Both the position numbers and the translations under genes were made by a program. From NCBI GenBank assembly GCA_036964625.1, contig JBALTG010000005.1:7998-71997 (forward strand): a DNA stretch of 64,000 bases, written 5' to 3'. The notes under the pieces were generated by a model, which did no database searches, had not been told where the DNA came from, and worked only from the letters and a program-made list of their open reading frames with translations. How positions within the stretch are numbered: position 1 is the first letter of the stretch; every line of letters begins with the position of its first letter. Of the stretch, positions 52,863-62,760 are shown piece by piece. This DNA comes from Motiliproteus sp036964625. Lineage in GTDB: Bacteria > Pseudomonadota > Gammaproteobacteria > Pseudomonadales > Balneatricaceae.

Positions 52863-53798
52863 ATGAACGACGCCAGTATCTACACCAGCCTGAAAGCTCT
52901 GGTGGCATTCCAGCACCAGGTCTACGGATTCAGTTTTTTACCCAAGCAGCCGCAGCACAGCATTTTATCCGGGCGCCATGCGTCTCGGCTGCGCGGGCGA
53001 GGGCTCAACTTTGAAGAGTTAAGGCACTACCGTGCCGGCGATGATATTCGCACCCTGGACTGGAAAGTTACCAATCGCACCGGCAAGCCCCATGTGCGGG
53101 TTTATACCGAAGAGAAGGAAAGACCGGTTTTGCTGGTCGTGGATCAGCGAATCAGCATGTTTTTTGGCAGTCAGGTGAAGATGAAATCGGTCATAGCCGC
53201 CGAACTTTCGGCGTTGGCGGCGTGGCGGGTTTTGTCGGTCGGTGATCGAGTCGGCGCGCTGGTGTTCAATGATGCTGAGGTGGTAGAGACCCGGCCGCAC
53301 CGCAGCCGCAAAGCGGTGATGCAGATACTGCATAATGTGGTGAAGCTAAATCACCGTTTAACAGCCGATTACCCGGATCCACAAAATGACGCCCAGTTGA
53401 ATCTGGCATTGAAACAAACCGAACGACTCAGCGGCCATGACTATCTGATCGTGATCATTAGCGATATGAGCGGCTGGGACGATGAAACCGTTAAACGAAT
53501 CAAACGACTGGCGCGGCACAATGATGTCATCGTCTCGCTGGTCTTTGACCCAATGGAAAAGGCTCTACCGGATGGTAGCCAGCTGGTATTGAGTGATGGA
53601 GCGTTGCAGATCCAACTGCAATCCAATACTGCAGGACTCAAGCAACAGTACACCGAACACTTTGATAATGCCGTCGAATACCTACAGCAGGAGATGAGCA
53701 AGCACGGTATACCGGTTATTCCCGTGAGCACTAGCGAACCCGCACTGGACCAGGTCAGGCAGGCGATCGGCGAACGCATGGCAAGGCCGAGCCGATGA
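52863..53798 (+). CDS. DUF58 domain-containing protein
   Basis: A 311-residue DUF58 protein. The family block GRGLNFEELRHYRAGDDIRTLDWKVTNRTGKPHVRVYTEEKE is intact, and the rest resembles a von Willebrand A fold (LLVVDQRISMFFG, YLIVIISDMSGWDDE). DUF58 proteins are near-constant partners of MoxR ATPases and are thought to be membrane-side adaptors. It overlaps the next gene by 4 bp (ATGA). Confidence 0.92.
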   Translation: MNDASIYTSLKALVAFQHQVYGFSFLPKQPQHSILSGRHASRLRGRGLNFEELRHYRAGDDIRTLDWKVTNRTGKPHVRVYTEEKERPVLLVVDQRISMFFGSQVKMKSVIAAELSALAAWRVLSVGDRVGALVFNDAEVVETRPHRSRKAVMQILHNVVKLNHRLTADYPDPQNDAQLNLALKQTERLSGHDYLIVIISDMSGWDDETVKRIKRLARHNDVIVSLVFDPMEKALPDGSQLVLSDGALQIQLQSNTAGLKQQYTEHFDNAVEYLQQEMSKHGIPVIPVSTSEPALDQVRQAIGERMARPSR

Positions 53799-54295
53799 AC
53801 ATCGAGAACAGTGATAGCTTTGGCAACTATCTGATTCACGGTATCGATGAGATCGCTTTGCCAGCCCCGATTAGTTGGTGGCCGTCCGCACCGGGTTGGC
53901 AGGTGCTGGGTTTTATCGCGGCTGCTTGGCTGGTTTGGCGTGGAATTCGCTGGTCAACAGGCTGGTGGCGTAACCGCTACCGCCGCGAAGCGTTATGGCA
54001 GCTGCAACAACATCAACAACAGGATATGGTCGCCGTGTTGCCGTATTACCTTAAGGTGACCGCATTGCAGGCGTACCCGCGTGAGGAGGTGGCAAGCCTG
54101 AGCGGCAGCGACTGGTTAGCCTTTCTGGATGCCCATTATTCGGGCCCCTCGTTTACCGAGAGACCGGGTAAACAACTGTTGTCAGTCAGTTATCTGCCCC
54201 AGGATCGATGGCAATTGGATGATGAGGCAAGGACGGCGCTTATCGATATGTCGCTACAGTGGATTGCGACGCATCGGGAACCTAGCCATGTATGA
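53795..54295 (+). CDS. DUF4381 domain-containing membrane protein
   Basis: A 166-residue protein with one membrane segment (WQVLGFIAAAWLVWRGIRW) after a short periplasmic LPAPISWWPSAPG segment, then a cytoplasmic helical domain with PYYLKVTALQAYPREEVASLSGSDWLAFLD. This is the layout of DUF4381 proteins of MoxR/Bat operons. It overlaps both neighbours by 4 and 8 bp, which shows tight coupling. Confidence 0.9.
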   Translation: MNIENSDSFGNYLIHGIDEIALPAPISWWPSAPGWQVLGFIAAAWLVWRGIRWSTGWWRNRYRREALWQLQQHQQQDMVAVLPYYLKVTALQAYPREEVASLSGSDWLAFLDAHYSGPSFTERPGKQLLSVSYLPQDRWQLDDEARTALIDMSLQWIATHREPSHV

Positions 54296-55283
54296 GTTTG
54301 CATTTCCCTGGTTGTTTGTCACGCTGCCTTTGCCGCTGCTGGTGCTCTGGCTGGTGCCTGCCTACCGGGAGAGCAAGGATTCTGTCCGCGTTCCCTTCTT
54401 TCAACGGCTGGTGAACCTGACCGGTCAGCGGCCGCAAAAAGGGGCCGTCATCCTGCAACGGCTGCTGTTTCAAAAGATCTGGGTACCGGCATCCTGGCTC
54501 TTGTTAGTCGTAGCCATGGCCAAACCCTTGTGGATCGGGGATCCCATCGAGCTGACCAAGTCCGCAAGGGATTTGATGGTGTCTGTGGATCTCTCCGGTT
54601 CCATGGGAACGATGGATTTTAAACTGGCCGATGGAACCGAGATCTCTCGTCTTGCAGCCGTTAAACAGGTGTTGGCGGAGTTTGCAGTGCAACGCCAGCA
54701 TGATCGGCTGGGTATGATCGTTTTTGGTGACTCTCCCTACTTGCAGACGCCGTTTACCGAGGATCATGCCACCTGGCTGACCCTGCTACAGGAAACCGAG
54801 ATAGGGATGGCCGGGCAAAGTACAATGTTCGGCGATGCGATCGGATTGGCGATCAAGCTGTTTGATGGCAGTGAAACGGATAATCGCGTGTTGATCATGT
54901 TAACCGACGGTAATGATACCGGCAGTAAGGTACCGCCGATTGAAGCCGCCAAGGTCGCAGCCCACAATAACGTCACGATCTATACCATTGCGGTTGGCAA
55001 CCCGGAGGCGGTTGGCGAAGAGGAGGTGGAACTCGAGGTGATGACATCTGTTGCCGAGATTACCGGGGGTAATGCCTACCAGGCCTTCGATCGTGCTGAA
55101 CTGGAACAGGTTTATCAAGATATTTCACGACTCGAGCCTGAAATGCACGAAACCCTCAGTTTCCGACCCCGCCAGAGTCTGCATCATTACCCTGTGGGTA
55201 TCGTTATCGTCGGTTACATGGCGTTTTTTAGCCTGATGACGATTCAGACCCTAGTCCGCAAGAGGAGGACTCCTCTTGTTTGA
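54288..55283 (+). CDS. VWA domain membrane protein, BatA-like
   Basis: A 331-residue protein with the BatA layout: two N-terminal membrane segments, a VWA domain with the MIDAS motif DLSGSMG, and a C-terminal membrane helix (GIVIVGYMAFFSLMTIQTLV). The TDGNDTGS segment is the second part of the metal site. VWA domains bind protein partners through a divalent metal. ATG 54288 is chosen because it begins the hydrophobic FAFPWLFVTLPLPLLVLWLV segment. It overlaps the genes on either side by 8 bp. Confidence 0.92.
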   Translation: MYEFAFPWLFVTLPLPLLVLWLVPAYRESKDSVRVPFFQRLVNLTGQRPQKGAVILQRLLFQKIWVPASWLLLVVAMAKPLWIGDPIELTKSARDLMVSVDLSGSMGTMDFKLADGTEISRLAAVKQVLAEFAVQRQHDRLGMIVFGDSPYLQTPFTEDHATWLTLLQETEIGMAGQSTMFGDAIGLAIKLFDGSETDNRVLIMLTDGNDTGSKVPPIEAAKVAAHNNVTIYTIAVGNPEAVGEEEVELEVMTSVAEITGGNAYQAFDRAELEQVYQDISRLEPEMHETLSFRPRQSLHHYPVGIVIVGYMAFFSLMTIQTLVRKRRTPLV

Positions 55284-56931
55284 GTGGCTACCCATAAATT
55301 TCGGGCAGTTTAGCTATTTTCATCTGTTGCGTCCCTGGTGGTTGCTCGCGCTAATCCCCCTTCTAGTGCCCTTGTCCTTTTTGTTGAAGGCCAATAACCC
55401 CGTTGAACAGTGGCGCAGGATAATCGATCCGGCGCTGTTAAAGGCGATGGTGGTTCGCCATGGGCAGAGCAGCCGATTCAACCCGGTCACGGTGGCGGTC
55501 TTTGTCGTGCTGCTAGGTGTTATTGCCATGGCGGGGCCGACCTGGAAACAGCAACCCTCACCCTTTTCTGAAGATATCGCCGCTCTAATTATCGCTCTGG
55601 ATGTGTCGTCTTCGATGCAACAGCAGGATGTTCAACCCTCTCGGCTGGAACGGGCAAAGCTGAAAGTAAAAGACCTGCTGGCGTTGCGCCCGGGTGGGCG
55701 GGTCGGATTGATTGTGTTTGCAGGAAGCGCGCACAGCGTGATACCGCTGACCAACGACCCGGAGGTGATTAAAAACTTTCTTGATGCGATAGAACCCGAA
55801 ATCATGCCTCGCAAAGGCAAATTTCCAGAGCAAGTGCTGCCCATTGCCGAACAGATGCTGGGCAATTCACCGGTACCTGGCACGGTGTTACTGATTGGCG
55901 ACGGCGTCAGCCCCAAGACAGCGGCGGTTTTTGAGCAGTATTTCTCGGTGCGGCAGCACCAATTGCTGCTGTTGGGGGTAGGGCGTGATTCTGTTGCGGG
56001 AGAGGGCCGTAACAATACCGGGGCGCTGCGGGTGCCGCTCGAACGTGCGGCGTTGGAGAAACTGGCCAGCGAAAACAATGGCTATTACCAGACACTGACC
56101 TTTAACAAGGACGATGTGCGAAACCTGAATCGTCGCATTGACTCACACCTAGTGATTGTTGAGGACGGTAGCAGGCCCTGGGTCGACGAAGGCTATTACC
56201 TGGTGTTCGTGATGGGGCTCTGCATGCTGCTGTGGTTTCGCCGTGGCTGGACCCTGCATTGGTGTGTCGCGTTGGTCATGGTTGCGAGCATGACCGCGCC
56301 GCAGTCTGCCATAGCGGATGATGATGCCTCTTCGGAGTGGGCGTGGGCCAAGCCATTGATGGATCTTTGGTTGACCCCGAATCAGCAGGGGCGGTACTAC
56401 CTGCAACGGGGGGACTATAAAAAAGCCGCGGTACGGTTTGAAAGTATCGCTTGGCGGGGGGTTGCCTACTACCGGGATCAAAACTTTGCCGCCGCTACGG
56501 AGATGTTTTCCCGCATCGAATCGGTTGATGGCTATTTCAATCAGGCCAACGCCTGGGCCCATAGTCGAAATTATGTCTATGCCGTGCAAGCGTATAATCA
56601 GGTGCTTAAACTTGACCCCAAGCATCCTTCGGCGCTAAAAAACCGTGACCAGATCCAGTCCATCATCGATCAGATCAACTTGCTAAGCGCCAGCCAAAAG
56701 GCCGAGGACGGCGACTCGTCAAGAGAGCTGGGTGACGAGCAACCGTTAACCGCCGATGGCGCAGAGCGGCAGGATTTCGTGACTCGCGAGGTTGAACAGT
56801 TAAGCGCCGAAGATATCTTACTCAATCAACAGATTAACGATCAGTGGATGCGCCAGGTACAAAAAGATCCATCATTTTTTCTAGGCGTTAAGTTCCAGAT
56901 GCAGCTGAGACAGGGTAAGACGGATGAATGA
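55276..56931 (+). CDS. VWA-TPR membrane protein, BatB/BatC-like fusion
   Basis: A 551-residue protein that begins with TTG (55276) behind AGGAGG. Residues 1-80 hold two membrane segments, then a VWA domain with MIDAS DVSSSMQ, a third membrane segment near 300-320, and a C-terminal part with TPR-like repeats (QGRYYLQRGDYKKAAVRFES, YFNQANAWAHSRNYVYAVQA, YNQVLKLDPKHPSALKN). In Bat operons these functions are often two genes, BatB and BatC. It overlaps the previous gene by 8 bp and the BatD gene by 8 bp. Confidence 0.9.
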   Translation: MFEWLPINFGQFSYFHLLRPWWLLALIPLLVPLSFLLKANNPVEQWRRIIDPALLKAMVVRHGQSSRFNPVTVAVFVVLLGVIAMAGPTWKQQPSPFSEDIAALIIALDVSSSMQQQDVQPSRLERAKLKVKDLLALRPGGRVGLIVFAGSAHSVIPLTNDPEVIKNFLDAIEPEIMPRKGKFPEQVLPIAEQMLGNSPVPGTVLLIGDGVSPKTAAVFEQYFSVRQHQLLLLGVGRDSVAGEGRNNTGALRVPLERAALEKLASENNGYYQTLTFNKDDVRNLNRRIDSHLVIVEDGSRPWVDEGYYLVFVMGLCMLLWFRRGWTLHWCVALVMVASMTAPQSAIADDDASSEWAWAKPLMDLWLTPNQQGRYYLQRGDYKKAAVRFESIAWRGVAYYRDQNFAAATEMFSRIESVDGYFNQANAWAHSRNYVYAVQAYNQVLKLDPKHPSALKNRDQIQSIIDQINLLSASQKAEDGDSSRELGDEQPLTADGAERQDFVTREVEQLSAEDILLNQQINDQWMRQVQKDPSFFLGVKFQMQLRQGKTDE

Positions 56932-58369
56932 AATAGCCCGGACTGTCCTGTTGGGGTGCTTGTTGCTGCTCGCCAATACCTCGCCGGCGACGACCATCGA
57001 ACAGCTGCAGCAGGCCGATAGACTCAGAATCAACAGCTGGCTAGAACCGGCCGATGAGATCCTCGCCCGGCAGCAGGTGATGTTAATTATCGAGGTTGCC
57101 AGCGACAAATGGTTCGCCGGCGGCACGCGTATTGGGCACGTTGAAATCAACGATGCGATTGTATTACAGCGCGAACAATTCGCGCTGAATACGACCCTGC
57201 AGGAACAAGACCGGACCTGGACGGTGCAGCAGTGGTCGCTGGTGGTTTATCCGCAACGCAGTGGCTCGTTTGAAGTTCCCCCGATATCACTAAGCCTGTC
57301 GATTGCCGGTGATAATCTCGAGACCCTAACGGGAAAAACTCAAACCGAACCGATCTCATTTTCTGCTGCATGGCCACAGGCACTAGCTGACCAGCGCGAC
57401 TGGGTTGCCACGACGCGCTTGGAGGTGAGCGAGAGCTACAACAAGCCGATCGTGGAGTTTAAACTCGGAGATGCACTAAGGCGTACGGTGACAATATCTG
57501 CCGATAACCTGCCAGCAATGATGTTGCCGAAACTGGCTGCACCGGACATTGAGGGCGTCGCACGTTACCTAAAACCGGCACAATTGAGCGACAAGGTGAA
57601 TCGCGGCGAGTATCTGGCCGAGCGAAGTCAGCAGATCACCTACGTATTCGAAGTCGCCGGTGAATTTGAAATACCCGCCGAAACCTTTTACTGGTGGAAT
57701 CTGGCCACTCAGCAGGTCGAGGTGATTACCCTGCCGGCACTGTCTTTGGTTGTCACGGGGCCGCCGGGCCAGGTGAACGACCTGCCGGGGGCGACTTCCC
57801 CGGACAGCGGCGACTTCCTGAAGCAGATGTTACCGACGATATATCAGGGCATTGCCGTCGTCTTTTTGTTGATCATGGCGCTATGGCTGACGCGAAGAGG
57901 GGGCTCATCTGACGCGTTGAAAGCCACCTCGAAGGAAACGACTCCCACCGGTTCGTGGCTGTTAAAGCAGGCCAGAAAGGCGTGTCGTCAAAACGATCCT
58001 GAACAAGCACTGGGGTACCTCTACCGGTGGATGAGCCAGTACGACAGCGCTCCGGATAGCCCTATTCGCCATCAGGTTTGTCGTTTGAACAACGATAAAC
58101 TTACAGCGGATTACGATAAGATAATGCAGGCGATCTATTCTGGAAACCGATCTGAATCGCCCGATACCTGGAAATTTATTAAGCGTTTAACAGCAGAGAT
58201 CAAAAAACAGAATAGACCGAAGTGTGCAATTCATAGCCGCGTTGATCTGACGTTAAATTACCTTTACCTGAGCGGAGAAGGGCAAATCAAATCTATTGCG
58301 TTAGTAAAAGAGCAGGGGCTGTTAGACAGGCTGTCGACCCGACTCAATGGAAAGGATCGGTCGCGATGA
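56924..58369 (+). CDS. BatD-like protein
   Basis: A 481-residue protein with a signal peptide (LLGCLLLLANTSPATT), a large beta-rich periplasmic part with the BatD-typical DRLRINSWLEP, QQSLVVYPQRSG and EYLAERSQQITYVFEV regions, a membrane helix (IYQGIAVVFLLIMALWL) and a short cytoplasmic helical end. BatD proteins were named for an aerotolerance locus in Bacteroides; their molecular role is not settled. It overlaps the next gene by 4 bp. Confidence 0.88.
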   Translation: MNEIARTVLLGCLLLLANTSPATTIEQLQQADRLRINSWLEPADEILARQQVMLIIEVASDKWFAGGTRIGHVEINDAIVLQREQFALNTTLQEQDRTWTVQQWSLVVYPQRSGSFEVPPISLSLSIAGDNLETLTGKTQTEPISFSAAWPQALADQRDWVATTRLEVSESYNKPIVEFKLGDALRRTVTISADNLPAMMLPKLAAPDIEGVARYLKPAQLSDKVNRGEYLAERSQQITYVFEVAGEFEIPAETFYWWNLATQQVEVITLPALSLVVTGPPGQVNDLPGATSPDSGDFLKQMLPTIYQGIAVVFLLIMALWLTRRGGSSDALKATSKETTPTGSWLLKQARKACRQNDPEQALGYLYRWMSQYDSAPDSPIRHQVCRLNNDKLTADYDKIMQAIYSGNRSESPDTWKFIKRLTAEIKKQNRPKCAIHSRVDLTLNYLYLSGEGQIKSIALVKEQGLLDRLSTRLNGKDRSR

Positions 58370-60633
58370 GGGAAAGAAGTTTCGTTCTGTTTTTATTGCT
58401 GACGACCCTGTTGATGTCACCCAGCTATGGTCAAGGGTTACAGGTGGACGATGATGGATTTGTCGGTACCGATGTCTGCGGCAGCTGTCATACCAATGAA
58501 TATCAACTGTGGCAACAGTCCCATCATGCCCAGGCGATGTTGCCTGCGGTACCGGGCAATGTGCTCGGGGATTTCGATAATATCGAATTCAACCATGGCG
58601 AGACACGGGTGCGGTTCAGCCGTGAGGGTGAAACGTATCAGATCACGGCGGTGGGGGGGGACAACAAACTCCGAACCTACCCGGTGGAATATACCTTTGG
58701 TTTTTTACCGCTGCAGCAATATTTGATCGATATTGGCGACGGGAAACTCCAGGCATTTGATGTTGCCTGGGACAGCCGCGCTGCGGAAAAGGGAGGCCAA
58801 CGTTGGTTTAAACTGCTTCCCGATGAAGAGACAGGGCCATCGAGTCCTCTGCATTGGGCACGGCAGTTGCAAAACTGGAATAGCCGCTGCGCTGAGTGTC
58901 ATTCAACCGGGGTGACCAAAGGATTTAACCTGTCCGCCCATCGTTATCAAACAACCGTCGCAGAGATCAGTGTTGGCTGTGAGGCGTGTCATGGGGCTGG
59001 GTTTGACCATCTCCAGCGGGTCAATGACAAGAATTTCAAGGTTGAGTCCGCTACCGGGCTGCCAACCGATTTCACCTCATCCCGGCGGTTTGCCTTTTCC
59101 GGCGATAAGCCAACGGCAATCCCCACGGGTCAATCCACCTCCGCGCAAATCAACGCCTGTGGAGGTTGTCATGCACGCCGTCAACTGATCGATGAGCTGG
59201 ATCCGGCGCAGGATTTTAACGACTATGCCCGACTGCGGTTGCTGGACGAGGGGCTGTACTACGCCGACGGGCAGATCCAGGATGAAGTGTTTGTACTGGG
59301 AAGCTTTTTGCAGAGCAAGATGCACCGGGCAGGGGTCACCTGCACCGACTGTCACAATGCCCATACCGGCAAGGTTAAGGAGACGGGTAATGGCCTTTGT
59401 GGCCAATGCCACCGGGCCGACCGGTTCGACACGCCAGAACACCATCACCACCGTGAAGCCAGCAGCGGCGCAGCCTGCGTTAGCTGCCATATGCCTGCGA
59501 CGACATATATGGAGGTCGATGACCGTCGGGACCACAGTTTCAGCATTCCCCGGCCTCAGCAAGCCGAGCAAACGGGGGCTCCTGATGCGTGTACCGGCTG
59601 CCACCAGGGCGTGACCCAGGCTTGGGCTGCCAGCGCGTTGAAGCGATGGTCTGCGCTTGACCCCGACGCTTTTTCTGCGGCGAACGCTAAAGCGCAAAAA
59701 GCTGACCCTCTGGCGCTTCGGCGCATCGTTGAACTGATCAACAACCCTGAAATAGCTCCGATCCGGCGTGCAACCTTGATGACGCTGGCAGGCAATATAC
59801 CATCCAGGCTGACCGCCGAAACTCTCAGCCAACAGTTGGGCGCGCACGAGCCGTTGGTTCGCGCGGCTGCCGTTCAATCAGCCCAGTTTATCCCCTTGCC
59901 ACAACGCTGGAGGCTGTTGAAGCCGCTGATCAACGATAGCTCGGCGGCGGTACGTTACCAGGTTGCAAACCAGTTGGCGGGCTACAAAATCCAGCTCGCA
60001 GGCACTGAACAAGAGATGCTTGAGGTGCTGTTGAAGGAGTACCAGCAGCAGCTCAAGCGTAGCGAAGATACCCCCGCCGGCCAACTGGCACTGGCCAATT
60101 ACCGCTTGAATTTGGGCAAGGTCGATAGGGCCGAACAGGCTCTGAAGCAAGCACTCGTACTTGAGCCCAGCTATATTCCGGCGTTGCTCAATCTAGCCGA
60201 TTTTTACCGTGCTTCAGGAAACGCAAAGCGCGCTGGCGAGGTGTTGGAACAGGCTGTGTTGATGGTGCCAGACAGTGGCGCCGCCTTGCATAGCCTGGGG
60301 CTGTATTGGATCAGGCAAGGCGATTTAAGCCGAGCAGTCGGTTATCTCGAACGTGCAATCGAGCAACCAGACAACACCGTCCGTTTTGGATTCATCTATG
60401 CCGTGGCGTTGGAATCTACCGGCGCGCTTGAGCAGGCCATCGATGTGCTGAAGCGGGTAAACCAAACCTGGCCGCATCAGTATGATGTGTTGAGCACGCT
60501 GATTGCCTACCTTGATAAAGCGGGACGGAGCCACGAAACCTGGCCTTATCTGAGTCGTCTGTCTGCGATCGCGCCTGCTGATCCAGAGGTGCGAAGGCGT
60601 CTAGCGGCTCAGCAAAAATCCAGCTCGGAGTAG
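58366..60633 (+). CDS. Octaheme c-type cytochrome with TPR domain
   Basis: A 755-residue exported protein with a signal peptide (LFLLLTTLLMSPSYGQ). Eight CxxCH heme-binding motifs occur at residues 38, 175, 205, 265, 326, 345, 371 and 409. After these comes a HEAT-like helical stretch (about 450-560) and TPR repeats (about 570-745: YRLNLGKVDRAEQALKQALV, NLADFYRASGNAKRAGEVLE). The N-terminal part resembles NrfA/HAO-like multiheme cytochromes of the 'cytochrome c554/doubled CXXCH' sort. It should sit in the periplasm and carry or use electrons. It is coupled to BatD by a 4-bp overlap, so the MoxR/Bat system may assemble it. Confidence 0.92.
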   Translation: MRERSFVLFLLLTTLLMSPSYGQGLQVDDDGFVGTDVCGSCHTNEYQLWQQSHHAQAMLPAVPGNVLGDFDNIEFNHGETRVRFSREGETYQITAVGGDNKLRTYPVEYTFGFLPLQQYLIDIGDGKLQAFDVAWDSRAAEKGGQRWFKLLPDEETGPSSPLHWARQLQNWNSRCAECHSTGVTKGFNLSAHRYQTTVAEISVGCEACHGAGFDHLQRVNDKNFKVESATGLPTDFTSSRRFAFSGDKPTAIPTGQSTSAQINACGGCHARRQLIDELDPAQDFNDYARLRLLDEGLYYADGQIQDEVFVLGSFLQSKMHRAGVTCTDCHNAHTGKVKETGNGLCGQCHRADRFDTPEHHHHREASSGAACVSCHMPATTYMEVDDRRDHSFSIPRPQQAEQTGAPDACTGCHQGVTQAWAASALKRWSALDPDAFSAANAKAQKADPLALRRIVELINNPEIAPIRRATLMTLAGNIPSRLTAETLSQQLGAHEPLVRAAAVQSAQFIPLPQRWRLLKPLINDSSAAVRYQVANQLAGYKIQLAGTEQEMLEVLLKEYQQQLKRSEDTPAGQLALANYRLNLGKVDRAEQALKQALVLEPSYIPALLNLADFYRASGNAKRAGEVLEQAVLMVPDSGAALHSLGLYWIRQGDLSRAVGYLERAIEQPDNTVRFGFIYAVALESTGALEQAIDVLKRVNQTWPHQYDVLSTLIAYLDKAGRSHETWPYLSRLSAIAPADPEVRRRLAAQQKSSSE

Positions 60634-60812
60634 AAGCCCCAGTAGCAACTTTCCGTCGGTGGTTGAATGCGGGGTGCTCGCGGGAGCATCACGCGGCACC
60701 ATGTTCAGTTGCGGCAGCACGGATTATTCAACGCGGCCGTTGATGTGGAAATTTCTGAGGCTAACTCCGACGATCTGTTTCACTCATCGGTCTGTCCCTT
60801 TTTCAGTGTTTA

Positions 60813-62534
60813 TTACTTAAAGAGTTCGACCAACAGCTTGCCGGTCGCACCGGAGGGTGGCTTGGTGCCGATATAGGCGGACAGGGTCGGGGCGATATCG
60901 ACGGTAGAAACCTGGCGAAACACGTGTCTGGGCTGTATCTCTGCGCCGGCAAAAATGATCGGTACGAAGGTATCGTAGCGCCACGGTGAGCCATGGGTTA
61001 CCGCCACCCGAAGGCCGTCGAAGTCGTTAATGAACCAGTTTGGCTCAAACACGATGTAGATATCACCCGAGCGTTTGGCGTGAAAGTTGTTCAAAACCGA
61101 ACGATAGAGCCACGTATCCGGCACGTTGCCATGACGCAGTGCAGTGCTGGAGACCGCCAGCGCAATACCTGGGAAGCTGGATAGTTCATCAATGATCGAG
61201 GCCTCAAGGACTGCGCGTTCGATAGCGGTGTCATTGAGTACCGCTTGACTCAAATACAGGTAGGGGTGCTGGTAGCTCTCGATCAATGGGCCAGTGATAT
61301 TGAACCGCTGCTTAATCCGCCCAATGGCTGCCACCTTATCCCATGCCTCTGGTTGTACATAACCAGCCGGGATCTTCAGGCGCTTGAGATAGCCCGGCGA
61401 GTCGGGTCCGCCATGATCTGCCGACAGTACGATCAGGGTATTGCTGAGCCCGACCTTCTGGTCTACAAATTTAAACAGCTCAGCCAGCTGCCGATCCAAC
61501 CTGAGGATATTGTCCTCTGCTTCTAGGCTGGAGGGACCAAAAATATGGCCGACATAATCGGTCGATGAAAAACTGACACTCAGGTAATCCGTTATCGTGT
61601 CTTGACCCAGCTGCTCTTCAATCAGCAGGGTTTTGGCAAAATCCAGGGTCAGGGCATCGCCGGCGGGACTCAGGGTTAACAGGGTGTTGAAGTACTTTCC
61701 GTCTCCCTTGCCATAGGCGTGGGGAAAGACACGGCCAAAGCCGGCCAAATCGGTTTCCCATGCTCGATCATCGCTCGCTGCGAACAGGTAACTGGATTGT
61801 TCATGCAACAGTTGCCATGAGGTCTCGGCATAGCGCTGTGGTTTCTTCTGAGCGTTCCAGGTTGACACCCAGGCAGGGTATTCATTGAAGTAGTAGGTAC
61901 TGGTGACAAATTCGCCGTTATTTTTGGAAAACCAGAATGCTTTACCCGAATGCCCTGCCATGGCGATAGCACCGCGGTCTTTGATGGACACCCCAAACAC
62001 TTTGGACTGACCGTTTGTATAGCTGCGCAGTTCATCGGCAAAGGTTGAGACCAGAATGGCGGCGGGGGATCGCCCATCGGTCTTTGCGATCCGCTGCGTC
62101 GGGTCAATCTCGGTTTTGGCATCCACCCCTGCACCCTTGGTCAGCAGTCGGTAGCGGGGGTCTTCGACGTTATAGGTGGTTTGCCCGGTCTCTCGATCAA
62201 ACCAGACATTCCCAACCATGCCGTGGATGGAGGGGGTGGTGCCGGTTGCCAGAGTGGTATGGCCGACAATGGTTTCGGTGTTGGCGTGTGAATGATGGGC
62301 GTTACGGTAGACCACCCCTTTTTCCCAAAGGTAACGAAACCCACCCTCCGTTAGGCGGTTGTAATAACGTGTTGGAAGGTCTCCTCGTAACTGATCGATG
62401 GTGATCTGAAGTATTAGCCGAGGCTTTGTCTCGGCATAGGCAGGTTGGGTTGCAAGCAATAAATCCAAGACTACTGCGGTCATAAAGATCATGACGAAGG
62501 AATAGCGTTGGTTAAAAAATTCGGAAGTCGTCAT
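60813..62534 (-). CDS. PafA-like alkaline phosphatase superfamily protein
   Basis: A 573-residue exported member of the alkaline phosphatase/phosphodiesterase superfamily. ITIDQLRGD supplies the first metal Asp, HANTETIVGHTTLATGTTPSIHG holds the candidate nucleophile Thr, and SSTDYVGHIFGP, LSADHGG and HGSPWRYDTFVPIIFAG supply further ligands. This is the layout of PafA-type phosphatases. The start at 62534 places the signal peptide (IFMTAVVLDLLLATQPAYAE) properly; a TTG at 62600 would add 22 residues. It converges on the octaheme gene; the 179 bp between contain nothing I recognise. Phosphate-ester or phosphonate substrates are possible. Confidence 0.9.
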   Translation of the reverse strand: MTTSEFFNQRYSFVMIFMTAVVLDLLLATQPAYAETKPRLILQITIDQLRGDLPTRYYNRLTEGGFRYLWEKGVVYRNAHHSHANTETIVGHTTLATGTTPSIHGMVGNVWFDRETGQTTYNVEDPRYRLLTKGAGVDAKTEIDPTQRIAKTDGRSPAAILVSTFADELRSYTNGQSKVFGVSIKDRGAIAMAGHSGKAFWFSKNNGEFVTSTYYFNEYPAWVSTWNAQKKPQRYAETSWQLLHEQSSYLFAASDDRAWETDLAGFGRVFPHAYGKGDGKYFNTLLTLSPAGDALTLDFAKTLLIEEQLGQDTITDYLSVSFSSTDYVGHIFGPSSLEAEDNILRLDRQLAELFKFVDQKVGLSNTLIVLSADHGGPDSPGYLKRLKIPAGYVQPEAWDKVAAIGRIKQRFNITGPLIESYQHPYLYLSQAVLNDTAIERAVLEASIIDELSSFPGIALAVSSTALRHGNVPDTWLYRSVLNNFHAKRSGDIYIVFEPNWFINDFDGLRVAVTHGSPWRYDTFVPIIFAGAEIQPRHVFRQVSTVDIAPTLSAYIGTKPPSGATGKLLVELFK

Positions 62535-62760
62535 GTTTAACGTTGTACCTTTCAACAGGGGGGCATCTGTGGGTTTTTCCAATGATTCGAATACGCTCAA
62601 TCAGCGATAGCGCTTCCCGTGGATGCCAAAGGTTAGGGTCGAGGTCCGACTTGTCTTTCAATATTAGCGCAAATAGGTGTCTCCTGCGGCTAGGGAACAT
62701 GCGATCAAGTCCCTCATCATGCGACAATTCACGGCATAGCTTTAACTGACAGGATCAACG

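Noticed and set aside
54129..54287. Upstream extension of the BatA-like gene from ATG 54129
   Set aside because: The extension overlaps most of the DUF4381 C-terminus and precedes the hydrophobic segment that begins the family; ATG 54288 fits both spacing and homology.
62512..62727. 71-codon minus-strand open frame ahead of the phosphatase
   Set aside because: It would start inside the IS5 left end, crosses the insertion junction and overlaps the phosphatase signal peptide region; most likely chance.
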